This document shows, piece by piece, positions 29,515 to 39,769 of a DNA stretch of 39,769 nucleotides. The notes beneath the pieces were generated by a model. That model was not told where the DNA came from, ran no database searches, and saw only the letters and a list, made by a program, of their open reading frames with translations. The DNA is from Spirogloea muscicola (lineage: Eukaryota > Streptophyta > Zygnematophyceae > Spirogloeales > Spirogloeaceae): positions 16,725 to 56,493 of the forward strand of contig WELB01000078.1 in NCBI GenBank assembly GCA_009602725.1. The letters are read 5' to 3'. The first letter of the stretch is position 1, and each line of letters begins with the position of its first letter. The translations under genes were made by a program, and so were the position numbers.

Positions 29515-32500
29515 GCGGCCCCGCCGGCCCCGCCGTGCCCCTCGCACCCGCGCCGGTGGCCTGACGGCCGCCAGCCGCGCTCGCACGCCGCAGTACGACG
29601 TGCGCGGCAAGCCCCTGGGCTCGCGGAGGGCCGCGCTCAACCTGTACGCCGCCTCCGGGCTGTCCACCCCGGGCCTCGACCTGGCCAGGGCTGTGGTGGT
29701 GCTCAGGGTCCGGGACCTCGACCTGCCGCTCCTCAGCAGTGAGCGCGCACTCCTGCTCCGCCTCACCACGCCCAGCTCTCCAGCTCTGCCCCGAGGCGCG
29801 CCCTGAGCTGCGGGGGCCTGCTGTGCCGCTCGCTTGCAGCCACCGATGCCGGCTCACGGCGTACCTCTGGTGACGTGTCATCAGAAGTATGACGTGTGTA
29901 GCTGTTAGCGGCTCTCAAGGTGGACCTGCTGGGTGGAAGAACAGGTTCTTTGCCATCTGCTCCTGCATCTGGCCACCTGTGGGCTGTGCAGGCCCTGCTT
30001 CGAGGGGGTCACAGCCTGTCTTGGAGGGTGTCACATGCATTCCCAGCGTGTGGAGGGTGGACTGGGTAGACTAGGGGGAGCATGCGGTCAAGACCCACAG
30101 AATGCTGCCAGGGACTGAACAAACTCAGCTGACCTGGCCTGTGTTGCCAGACTGTGCGCTAACATCGTGGGGCGAATATGTGTTGCAGGAGTCCTCCAGA
30201 AGAAGCAGGCAGTGGGAGGCATCATCTTGATCCTACCACGGAAACACGGTGTCGGTGGTAGCAGCAGCAGCGACAAGGATGCAGAGGGGCCCAGCCAACA
30301 AGAAGACGGCAATGTGTCTCTTGCCGGTCATCTTGGCATGGTAGCTGAGCTGGAGGAGCTGCTTGTCCACAGTAACCTGCAGGTACGAGCAGTAAGCCTC
30401 GGAGGTTGTGTCCTGCTTGTGCATTACTCGAAGCCGGCTCGTTAACAGAGGGCTAGAGGCTTGAATCCAGGTCAGATGCTTGTTCCTCAAAGCAAACGGT
30501 GAATGTGATGTCCTCAGATGCCTGTCTATTTTGCACTGGAGAACGATGTCCTCAGCAGCGTAATCAACATCTCAAGAACGAGCGAGATGGTGGGCAAGCC
30601 TGCATCAGCTTCGAATGGCGGGTATCTGCCTTCCGCACCCCCTGGCACATGAGATACACTAAACCTCGGCCCAGATAGAATTTGTCCAATGAGTCATTCG
30701 AGGTGCTCTGAAGAATGGGCATGACTGGTGTGGAGGCCAGTGCGCTGCTCATGGCAACGTCCTGATCACAAGCTCTGACTAAGGGTCGTCAGAGGCATTT
30801 GCATGGGGCAGGCCATTGAGGAGATTGTTATTGGTGTTGCATAAGATGGTCTTCATCACTGTCACCCTTACTGAAGTCAGAAGCTTATCTGATATGTAGC
30901 CCCCATGAGTCCCACACTGAACACAGTGTCCCAGAAGTTAGAAATTTCATTCTGGTGACTTGTGCCTATCTATCTTGTGCTGTCAAGCAGCTCTTGCTAG
31001 GAGTATGTCGTCATGATCGGTTGCTGCTTACAGCAGCTTTGCCTCCATCGTGCAGCTTTGGGGACCTGACAGTCATTCAATTTCCATTCCTGTTATCCCA
31101 TGGTGCAGCTACAAGCTGGTCATTTCATCAGCAGAACCAAAGAAAGTGCCCACTCCTGTCATCTCCAACATTCAGGTAGGAAGGCTTATGCTGCAGGAGT
31201 ATCTCAATTCGTCTGGGTTTACGCACATCATCCATCAAATATCTCTCATATCGGTGATAGCTAAGAGCACCTACAGCCATGACGTCTTTGATTGGATGCA
31301 ACATACTGACTGCTTTCCAGATCATGCTGGCACCAATCACAGACACATCAGCAGGTACCTGACATCACTTGCAAAACTATGTAAATGGGCTCAGGGCTGG
31401 CTGTATGGCATGAGTGGCGAGGGCGATTCTGCCGGGCTTCCAACAATTGTGATCCATGCATCATATGACACTTTTGGAGCAGCACCTGTGAGTTTGCCTG
31501 TTATTGTGCCCTGCACAGATTGGGCCTACTGGTCTCGAATGATAGTCAGCTGCAATATGCAGGTCACCGTTTCCTTTTCAAGTCACAGGCACCGAGCATG
31601 CGCAAGAAGTTGTGCTACCAGCAACTGTGAGATGCTCGTTTGAGTAATTGTTACCAGGAGATTGACATTGTTATCCTGCACCTTCTACAGTCCCTTGCCA
31701 CCGGTGCCAACGATGGAGGCACAGGAGCAGTAGCAGTGCTTGAGCTAGCCAGATTGTTTTCCCGACTGTACAGAAGCCCAAAGTCAAAGGGAGGGTACAA
31801 TCTCCTATTTGGCTTGACAGCTGGTGGCCCTTACAATTGTGATGGTACCAAGCAGGTGACCTCAAGTGCTAAGATTCTGTTGAAGGCAGATGCAGGATAG
31901 TCATAAACCAATCCTGTGGGAAAGAAATCTCCCACAATGGTGTATCTACTTAGGCTCCATGCAGTATCACGGAACAGTCTCACTGCTTATTGTTGCCTGG
32001 GGCAGCCGTCAACATGCCTACTCCTGCAACTTGACAAATAGTTGCTGCTTGGGTATGCCAGGCCTAATTTGATGTACTACAAGGCTGCCAGCTGAGCAGA
32101 TGTCACTGCTCTCTATGTGAGCAGTCCACACTGGAGGCATGGATGTGTGTGCATTGATATGCTGACTCCTACTTGCATTGCAGTGGCTAGCAAGTCTTGA
32201 TCAACGAGTGTTGGAGACGGTGGAGTTGACAGTGAGCTTGAAATCCCTAGGAGCTGGTTTCCAAGGAGCCTCTGCAGGAAAGCTGCATCTGCATGTCTCC
32301 AAGCCTCCAAAAGATCCCAAGATAAAAGTCCTGCACGATGTCAGTTCCTCTTGGCCTTTTCCATTGCAACCCCCTATATGTCAAGCTGCTCCACAGGCAT
32401 GATTGGATGGTCACAGGTGCATCTTTGAGGAAGCTAGTCTTAGCTTGCAGCTAAAGATCTTAGTGTGTTAATGGGCTGCTGCTCCTCCTGAACAGTCTCT

Positions 32501-34248
32501 GGCTGCCGTGGCTGTTCAAATGGGTTTGGAAGTGGACCTTGTCCACAAGAAAATAAACATCTCCGACCCCTGGGTATGTACCATCTGACACCGCTTGCTG
32601 CCACATCGTCCAACAATTTTGACAGCAGGCTTTGAGGTCATGTCCAGCTTTGCAGCACCACTATTGACCACAATCTGCAGTGTCATCATGTACACTATGG
32701 AACCCATATTTAGATGACGGCTCTGGGTGGCTTCTTTTGCTTGCCCATTTGTAACCCAAAAGGTGGCCTGGGAGCACGAGCAATTTTCCCGGCAGAGAAT
32801 CGTGGCAGGGACGTTGTCCTGCCATGAAGCTGCAGTCGGCGAACTTGCACATTCTGGCGGCCTCACAGACCTTAGGTGAGCTGTCTGGGCAGCAAACGTA
32901 GAGATTCTGGTGTCCATCTGCAATGCAGTGTGCACTTGCAAGCCTAGCTCCATGTGATTTGCAGGCTCCTCAAGGCCCGAGTGGCATTGCAGTGGTGACC
33001 ACGTTCTGAATGGTGGTGTGCTTCTGCAGGGAAGATGTAGACGATGTAGCTGTAACCCGAGCCACCAAGCTAGTTGCTGAAGCCCTTGGGGTGAATTATC
33101 CACCGATCTCGACAATCACAATGTGGTTGCCAATGCCTGCAAGTCCAACATGCTGGTGCACCTGTAGTTGCTGTCCTGCCATGAGGGTATGCAGGCACCT
33201 GAGAGCAGTTCACTCCTTGTGCTGCAGAGGCTCATTTATAGTCATCTAGGAGGTATGACTGACATCTTTGCAGAAGGTAGCAGCTTGGCTGTAAGCCAGC
33301 CATTCATCTCGGCTTGGTCAGACCTGCTGTCCAGCAGTCCACGAGTCATTCCATACCTTCCAAAAAGTGCCCCTATTGTCACGGCTCTCCACAAGGTTGG
33401 TCGCGGATCCTCTCAGTGCTGGCAGAGTCCTTCAATCCATCTTTCGGCCAACTCTGCCTGCCAGATGTGATGCTTGCAAAATTCACGTCTGATGCTGACC
33501 TGTCCTGAAGCACAACTGCAGGAACTATCATCACATACATCTGATGCAAAGATACATACATGTCTGCTGGATAGCAGCTATAACTTCTATGATACGCCCT
33601 CCGCGACTCTGCAGATTTATCAGGTTAGCGCTGCCCTCACATCAGGCAATACCTAACACTGCTCATGGCCAGGGTGCGCTAAGCATTTTGGCGCACATGA
33701 AAAGCATGTTACGACGGCTGTCCAGGGTTTTCATTGAACTGATTGATCTGATCTCTGCAGGTTGCCAGTGTAGGCTTTGATTTGCTTATCATGCTGGGTG
33801 TGGGGCTATACCTTGGGATATTGTATATTGTTTTACACATCACAACCAAGGTACACACCGATATCAAGCAAAGGGTGCGGAAGTCTCCTGCATGGCGTTT
33901 GCTGGAATGCGCAAGAAGAATGCAAATAGCACAGGATTGCCGTCGTAGGATATGCATAACCGCAATTTGTTGGTTCTTACCCCAACTTCCAGCCCCTCCA
34001 AGACCAGGCTAGTCTAGTATGATTGTTGACATGATCCGCGAGAGATATCTGATATGTAGCAGAGGGCCTGTACTCTTTATCTTACATACTTTCCCTTTGA
34101 CGCCTTTAATGCTGTGCATGCGTGGTTGATTACGTGCACACTGCCTGACAGATCAGTATTTTTCTGCGTGACAATGCTCGTGCAGGGACTTGATGACTTG
34201 ATGGGAGTCGTCAGGACATCTAGAATTCGGAAGGTGAAGTTTGCCTAG
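29515..34248 (+). CDS. NCLN: Nicalin (BOS complex, M28-like pseudopeptidase), 5' end in gap
   Basis: Fourteen visible exons fit: 29515-29738 (partial), 30189-30382, 30518-30621, 31109-31175, 31395-31487, 31691-31855, 32184-32327, 32496-32573, 32763-32875, 33030-33090, 33228-33395, 33522-33623, 33761-33850 and 34186-34248 (TAG). Signature blocks are QYDVRGKPLGSRRAALN, GIILILPRK, MPVYFALEND, LPTIVIHASYDTFGAAP, GTGAVAVLELARLFSRLY, KLHLHVSKPPKD, VHKKINISDPW and AWEHEQFSRQRI. A C-terminal membrane helix (LLIMLGVGLYLGILYIVL) is followed by a basic tail. Nicalin with NOMO and TMEM147 forms the BOS complex beside SEC61 during insertion of multipass membrane proteins. The His of the M28 zinc motif (His-Tyr-Asp in human nicalin) is Ser here, which fits a non-catalytic role. 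The signal peptide is presumably in the gap. Confidence 0.95.
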
Positions 34249-34731
34249 GACAGTAGCAGGGACCGTTGAGGGCACCAAGTGACACCAAGCTTACTTTGGT
34301 CTTCCTAGGAAAAGCTGCTCTCCTGGAGGCAAATTTCGTCCCTAGCATGAGTGAAAGCTCCTGTTTTCGGGGCCAATCCTGCTGCTCTCGGGCTGCTAAC
34401 TTGACTTTCAGGTCTGGTGCAATGTTTGACTAGATGGAACATTTTGAGGTAGCCTGGTCATACTTTGTCAGTCTTTCTAATCCACCTACCTTTGTCTGCT
34501 TGTTACAAATGTGCTAGAATGGCTATCTGCCTATGCTGCCAACTACATCTATAACCCAGCATACCGACAACAGACGCCATCCATGTAGAGGCGTTGTTAT
34601 CGCTTCTAGAGATTAATAAATGGTCTGCCCTCTGAGAAATGATAATAGTATTCCTGCTCCTTTGTCATTTTACTATTGGTGTGTCAGAATGTGCATTCCG
34701 GTGCCTCACTTTGTCGGGAACGCTCGGTTGA
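34249..34731. other. Intergenic between convergent nicalin and VHL genes
   Basis: No coding block is seen. The minus strand carries TGTAA, the usual green-algal polyadenylation signal, at 34503-34507 (read as ttaca on the plus strand), a reasonable position for the end of the VHL transcript. No equivalent was found for nicalin. Confidence 0.4.
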
Positions 34732-35963
34732 TTACCTGCTCTTCAAGACAGGGAGCACATCATGAATTGCAGGAGCAGACCTTGCCACCACAAGGAGAAG
34801 CACATCCAGAGGAAGCGCTCCCAGCTTGTGTTCCAAATTCTGGATGGAGCACCAGTCACAGGTGGATATTGTCAAAGGAATGCCACTTGGAGGGAGTCAC
34901 TGCTGGTCTCACTCCTTGTGCACTTGGGGCAGCTCAGCAGGACGGACAGTTGGGGTGCAAAGATGGTCAAGAGCAGCCTTCCCCAGCTTCACACAGATTG
35001 CACAAGGCTTGGATCTGGAGAGGCTTGCATGTTGCTGCAAGCACGTGCTGCTTGACTCTGGTTGTTGACGCCCCCTCGACTAGTGCAAAGATGAGGGTTC
35101 AACAAGTGGCAGGCAGAAGCACTGGCTTCAACCTCGAGTAAGCAGAGGCACATGCAAATGCCAGGTCTGGTCAGTACCTGGCTGCTTGATCCCACATGCT
35201 CCCCTTCAGCCGAGCTGGCTCCATGCCGATCGCTGTGACGCTTGTGGGACAGAAGCAGCTGCCTCGTTGCGCAGCGGAACTGCCGGGGGAAGCGGTCGTG
35301 AGATGCTGGCGACCAGGACAGGAGTTGGGGCGACTGAATGCACACGACAGTCATGTGGTCGCCTTCCTGGGCGCTGTACACCTGGCAGGGGGGGGGGAGG
35401 GCGGGAGCTTGGCGCTTGTGGGGGCCTTGAGCACGACTGCGCCTGGAGCCAGGCGGGACGGGCAGTCCAGCTGTGATTGCCAGTCGAAGCACAGGCGGGC
35501 AGGAGTGCGAGTTGGAGGAGCCTGCCAATGGGCGCCGAGAGCATTGAGAGGAGGGGGGTGAATGGTCGGAGCTGGCAAGGCCGGACCAACCAGCCTCTTG
35601 TCGACGACGAGGAGCTCCCGGGTGTGGCAGTCGCGGAACACCCAGGGGTGCGTCACGAACGTGTGCTGCCGGCACTCCTCGCCCGGGCTCAGCACCTCGT
35701 ACTCCCGCTGCGACCCGCGGCAAACACAGGGACAAGCGGCTGTGAGGCCGCAGTGGCCGCCTTCCAGTCGGCCCAGATCATCACGGGCGCGGGGCGATGC
35801 TCGCCTCTCGGCCGGCGTAGTCGATCCAGCCGGTGCGCACGGGGCCGGCGGTGGCATTGCGGAAGATGACGTGGATGGAGCGGAGGGAGTTCTGGGAGCG
35901 CAGCTGCCACCGGCCGTCCTCCAGCGGCAGCAGGCTCGCCTTGGACGACGCGCAGCCGCACAT
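34732..35963 (-). CDS. von Hippel-Lindau (VHL) beta-domain protein
   Basis: Four exons join in phase: 35805-35963, 35591-35707, 35178-35381 and 34732-34824. They give 190 residues. Residues about 22-92 match the VHL beta domain: LRSQNSLRSIHVIFRNATAG, then GWIDYAGREREYEVLSPGEE, then HTFVTHPWVFRDC. Aligned without gaps to human VHL from Leu63 to Asp121, the hydroxyproline-pocket residues Asn67, Trp88, Tyr98, His110, His115 and Trp117 are kept, and Ser111 is Thr. In animals this pocket binds hydroxylated HIF for ubiquitination by an Elongin/Cullin-2 ligase. The C-terminal part (FPRQFRCATRQLLL, later LGALPLDVLLLVV) is not clearly the VHL alpha domain but resembles a SOCS-box arrangement. The first intron uses a GC donor (GAG/GCGAGC). 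The chosen ATG is at 35963; an in-frame ATG at 36065 would add a hydrophobic leader. The target protein is unknown. Confidence 0.87.
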
Positions 35964-36240
35964 GGTGGCCCGCGGGTGGAGGGAGGAGGCTGCGGCAAGG
36001 AGCACTGTCGCGAGCTGCGGCGAGGGAGGAGGCCACAGAAAGCCACAGCCCAGAAGGGGATTCAACGAGGCCTCGGAAAGGCCACTGATTTAGTGGGTGC
36101 CGTGGCGGCGCGGGACAGGGGCTCGCCCGGCAGGCCCGGAGGCGCGGGCAGCTGGGGGCCCCAGGGCGGCAACCCTCGCCTGGCCGCCCCCCCCCACCGA
36201 GATCCCGGGACCGCGGAGCGCGCCGCGGCCCCCCGCCGCC
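35964..36240. promoter_or_regulatory. Compact bidirectional promoter, VHL / IFRD
   Basis: Only 277 bases separate the two divergent start codons (less if the upstream VHL ATG is used). The sequence is highly GC-rich with a C run at 36187-36195. No TATA box was seen. Confidence 0.5.
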
Positions 36241-39200
36241 ATGGCCAAGAGTGAGCGCCCCCCCTCGCCCCCCGGCGCGCCCCTCTCGACGCCCCGGTCC
36301 GAGCCTGCGCCGGCCTCGCCCTGCGCAGAAAAGCCGCCGCGGCGGCCGCCGTGCCCCGCTGACGACTCGGACGGCGACGGCAGCAGCACCTGCTCCACCA
36401 CGGCGTCCTCGGGCTACGCCTCCGCCCCGGACGCCGACGACGCCGCCGCCGCCGACGAGCCCACCGCCCTCGCCGACTTCCTGGACGCGCTCTACGACAA
36501 GAGGTCCGGCCGGGCCCTCGCTGTCTGTGCTTGTCAGTGGCGCTGGCCAAGCAGTGCTCCAGGGCAGGCGGGCTTCTCTTCCGGCTGGCCTTCGCAGGCG
36601 CCCCGCGATACAAGCAGCCGCTCTGCCTGCCCTTGTCTGTCAGTCTCGTCCGTCTTCCGTCGTTCCAGAGCAGGGCACTGTACAAGTCAAGGAAAGGTTT
36701 GTCTGAGATCAGCAAGTGCTGCAAAGAAGCTGCTGCTGCTGCCTCGCAGGGCGTCCACACGAGAAGGTGGCTTGCGTGGGATAATATCTGCTCTCTCCAG
36801 TCACGTGCTCACGCACTATGCTGAGACGAGGTGAGCATTCTGACGTGCGCATCTCTCGGTCTGTGAAGCGTGAGCTGGAAGCCACCCTGCATTAGGGTGC
36901 AGTTCAGAAGTATTGATGCACGGCCGAGAGAGTCTGATGCGCCCGCCACGTGGAGTGGGGATTGTAGCATACACCCATGTGCGTGTGACTGCACCACATC
37001 TTGCGGTGATGGGCCCTTGTCTTACAACACATGTCTGCTGACACAGTTGAAGCCCCCCTCGTCACACAGACTCGAGACGCTGCTCCAACTGTTCCTCACC
37101 TCCGTCAGACGAGGTGTCGGACCTGAGGTTACATTGGCAGCCCGAGCACTAGGTCCGAGGAACCGAGCACTCTTGTTTGACCTAAGGCCTCTCTTGAGCT
37201 GACCGCTTTAGCTGACCGGGCTGACCACTAATTGTATACCCAGAATCCTGTCCCTCACTCCTTCAGCTGACCAACGCCAAGCTATTGAGCTGCAAACATG
37301 CGATGCCTGCGGTCCTTGAGTGAGATTCTGCTCACTTTGCTAACAGTGTCTCACCATACAGGCATGTCTGGCATGCTGGTGGACTTGCATAGGCTTGTTG
37401 GCTGTTACCCTAGGAGCTGGAGATCCTGCTGACCGTGTCTGTGCTGAGGCAACACCTCTACTGCATAAGATTGCGAAGCAGGCCTTGCCTGTAGGTGATA
37501 GAACAGCGGTGAGCACACTGTCCACCTGGTGGGCTTTCATTGCAGGGTGACCTCCTGTAGTATGACTTGCCAATCTTATGATAAGGTTGGTATGATAGTG
37601 ATTGCTGCCAGCATGTCCCCACTGAATCATGTTTGGGTTTCGTGTGTCCCGGCTGCTTTGATGCACTGAATAGCCAAACTGTGAGAGCGCTTCATGTGCT
37701 TCAAGAAAGCATCGAGCATGAGTTGCATCTCATTACTGTGCAGGCACTGGACGCCATTGCGTTGCTCAATTTTGTCAGCAGCAGGGAGCAGTCCGAGTTG
37801 GATGAGAGCATGGGTCTCATGTGGCAGATTGGAGGTGGCCCAGAATCTGACCAGGTATGCTTGGAGTATGACCTCTGGATTGCAACTCCGACTTTTGCCA
37901 CAGACTGTGGTATGCCTAACGATGAACAGGCACTATGCTCTGGTGTTTCAAACATGAGGCTCTGGGCTTGGCACATTCTCTCTCAGATGCTTGGGTCAAG
38001 TCATGCGGCTCCCGAAGTCAGAACGGCGGCGCTATCTGGCTGGACTCTGCTACTCTCAACATCATCGCCAGCAGAGATCACATCCCAAGCTCGCAGGTGA
38101 GCTAACACGCTTGACCATGCTTGACCACACCAAGTATGGTTTCTGTGTTTCTTGCAGACATGGTCTATCAGAATGAGGGACAATTGCAGTTGATGCAGCA
38201 CTATGCACCTTGCCCTGAGCAGGTCAGCACTCGGCAGTCATTAGGTTCAAGTCATTTATTTGACTGCAGCTACAACTGTTTGCAGTGCTCTTCCCTCGCT
38301 CTCAAGCTTGCTAGCAGACAACGATTTGGCAACGAGGATTGCAGCTGGAGAAGCCATTGCTCTCTTGTACGAGGCCGGTGGACGTGATGCCGGTGAAGAG
38401 AGTTCAGAGAGCACCTCCCAGGCTGGTGCATTGTCCGTAGAGGCTCTGGATGACAAGCAAGCAGAGGTGTTGGAACAGATGAGGGACCTCTCGGTAGAGG
38501 GCAACAAGAGGCTGTCAAAGAAGACCCGCAAGGAGCAGCATGGCAGCTTCCGCGATCTTGTCTCGTTGATACAGGTGGTCGACATCAGCAACCTCCAGTG
38601 GAGTAGCTGTCCATGCCTGCCTGACCATCATTGATCTCCGACTATCGCAGTTTGGCAAGAGAATGATGTGCAGGCGTCTCCTTTGCCCTGCTGTTCAGGA
38701 TGGCACGGTTACGGAGACAGCAGTCAGGCTAAAGAATGGTGACAGCCTCACATTGAGTACGTGGAGGGAAATTATTCAGGTGCTGCCTCCGTTGACACCG
38801 ACCACCCGAATCTCCTGCATGGGACTGGACAGGACCTGTTGAGATGTCAGAGCCGAGTAGCTTTTCTCTGTTGTTCCCGCATCTTTCTTGCGCGACTCTT
38901 CCCCCTGACCACCTTGCTCCTAGCAGCGTGACTGATACCGAAAGGAGCTGTGCCCATCGTCTTCCTCTGACGCTCACTTGCACTGTCACATGTCTGCAGC
39001 TGAATGCCCTTCGGCAGTACCTGGCAGAGGGCTTCCAGAAGCACTTGCAGGTAATCACTGCATTAGTGAGTGGGAGTACATACCTCAGGTCGGGGCTTCA
39101 GATCAGGCTCCTGGCAAACCTCGTGCATATCGGAGGACATAAGATGGTGCTGCCGCTGCTGGCTTGACGACACTGGCACGGGGAGCGAGCTTGTTGCCTT

Positions 39201-39673
39201 TGTCAAGTCCGTCGAGTGACCTTTTGCTTCGGTGCAGGAGAACGAGCTCCTGCATCAGATCTTCGGATTCGTCCCTCGTGCGAGCAAGCCTGCTGGCTTC
39301 CAGTCTCTGGCCGAGAAGGTGAGTCGGTGGTCGCGTCTGCCAGCTTGCGGTGACTTGCCAGTGCTCCGGATGGCCCGACTGCTTGCTCCGCAGGTTGGGC
39401 ATCTGAGTCGTGCATCTCCGCCTGTGGCAGAGGATGTACAGATCCCCAAACTCGTTGGCGTCGAAGGCCCGCACTCGGACCCGCAAGCAGCAGCGAGCCC
39501 TTTCGGAGGTACTCACCGCCAGGCCAGGCCATGGCCGTCCCAGAGCCGCCGAGCGTCCCCAGGAAAGCGAGGCTTGGATCGCTCCGCCTGCGAGGGCTGC
39601 TCTGCGCAGGTGGCGCAGTCTCGCGCAGGGTGCCGCGGGGGGGTTTGGCGCAGTCGCTGGAGCCATGGGCGAG
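36241..39673 (+). CDS. Interferon-related developmental regulator (IFRD) family protein, 3' partial
   Basis: Exons read: 36241-36503, 36750-36830, 37070-37113, 37393-37508, 37744-37854, 37987-38096, 38286-38574, 38699-38779, 39000-39050, 39238-39318 and 39431 onward. The N-terminus is Pro/Ser-rich and acidic. The IFRD helical domain follows (LDALYDKRASTREGGLRGII, LETLLQLFLTSVRR, LATRIAAGEAIALLYE, LSKKTRKEQHGSFRDL). The family C-terminal region comes next (VRLKNGDSLTLSTWREIIQ, LNALRQYLAEGFQKHLQ, ENELLHQIFGF, then RSPNSLASKARTRTRKQQR). IFRD proteins are known as transcriptional co-regulators, and IFRD2 was found bound to inactive ribosomes. The last visible exon ends either at a donor near 39509 or at GAG/GTGAGG near 39673, so the true end may lie outside the window. 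One exon between 37508 and 37744 may be missing. Confidence 0.9.
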
Positions 39674-39717
39674 GTGAGGCCGGGAAGCGGGGGGGGGTTG
39701 TGCGGAGACGGAGGCAG

Positions 39718-39769
<52 letters not shown>
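39718..39769. repeat. Terminal A run
   Basis: Fifty-two consecutive A residues end the window, directly after a G-rich stretch and inside or just past the IFRD gene. It is not the TTTAGGG telomere repeat expected in green algae. It is probably an assembly or low-complexity end. Confidence 0.9.

Noticed and set aside
35562-36254. Plus-strand frame of 230 codons opposite the VHL gene
   Set aside because: It is antisense to the VHL exons, which have clear homology. It is a shadow of GC-rich sequence.
39103-39666. Minus-strand frame of 187 codons at the window end
   Set aside because: It covers the IFRD C-terminal exons in antisense. The plus-strand frame has the conserved RSPNSLASKARTR block.
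39718-39769. A run read as a telomere or an mRNA poly-A tail
   Set aside because: Green algal telomeres are TTTAGGG-type repeats. The neighbouring sequence contains introns, so this is not a cDNA end.

Overview
The window is nuclear DNA of a eukaryote, most likely a green alga (Chlorophyta; a trebouxiophyte-like alga is a guess). Genes are split into many short exons by GT-AG introns, with two GC-AG candidates. First exons are very GC-rich. A TOC64-type plastid import receptor points to the green lineage. No rRNA, tRNA, CRISPR array or bacterial operon structure was seen. The window starts inside one gene, ends inside another next to a 52-nt A run, and holds a 344-nt gap of Ns (29171-29514).

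Layout: a kelch-repeat protein (+, 5' partial, 117-1589) converges on a complete 19-exon ubiquitin-specific protease of the USP5/UBP14 type (-, 1978-7068). Next is a retroelement-derived island (about 7140-9490), then a poorly defined stretch (9490-11800) with a possible small coiled-coil gene. A class 3 lipase with a long disordered tail follows (-, 11803-15364), then a second retroelement island built as a large inverted repeat (15436-19140). After that come SEC61 alpha (-, 19648-22454) head to head with an endosulfine/ARPP19 gene (+, 22735 to about 24106); TOC64 (-, 24980 into the gap) head to head with nicalin (+, from the gap to 34248); and a von Hippel-Lindau (VHL) protein (-, 34732-35963) head to head with an IFRD gene (+, 36241 to the window end). 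From SEC61 onward the genes alternate between divergent pairs and convergent 3' ends.

Functional links: SEC61 alpha is the ER translocation channel, nicalin belongs to the ER multipass-translocon (BOS) complex, and TOC64 docks chaperone-bound preproteins at the plastid surface, so three protein-targeting genes lie within 15 kb. USP5/UBP14 and the VHL-like protein both belong to ubiquitin biology. Endosulfine controls PP2A-B55, and IFRD proteins act on translation or transcription. The grouping may be chance.

Most notable: (1) a short VHL protein whose hydroxyproline-binding pocket can be aligned without gaps to human VHL and is almost fully conserved; (2) a TOC64 that keeps the Ser-Ser-Lys amidase triad lost in the Arabidopsis receptor; (3) a retroelement family whose ORFs end in a conserved Ser-Asp-Leu...Thr-Arg-Gly-Tyr-stop tail inside a hairpin that shows a compensatory base pair change between copies. 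Exon limits come from manual reading of splice sites, checked for reading-frame phase and similarity to remembered family members. They were not tested against transcripts.
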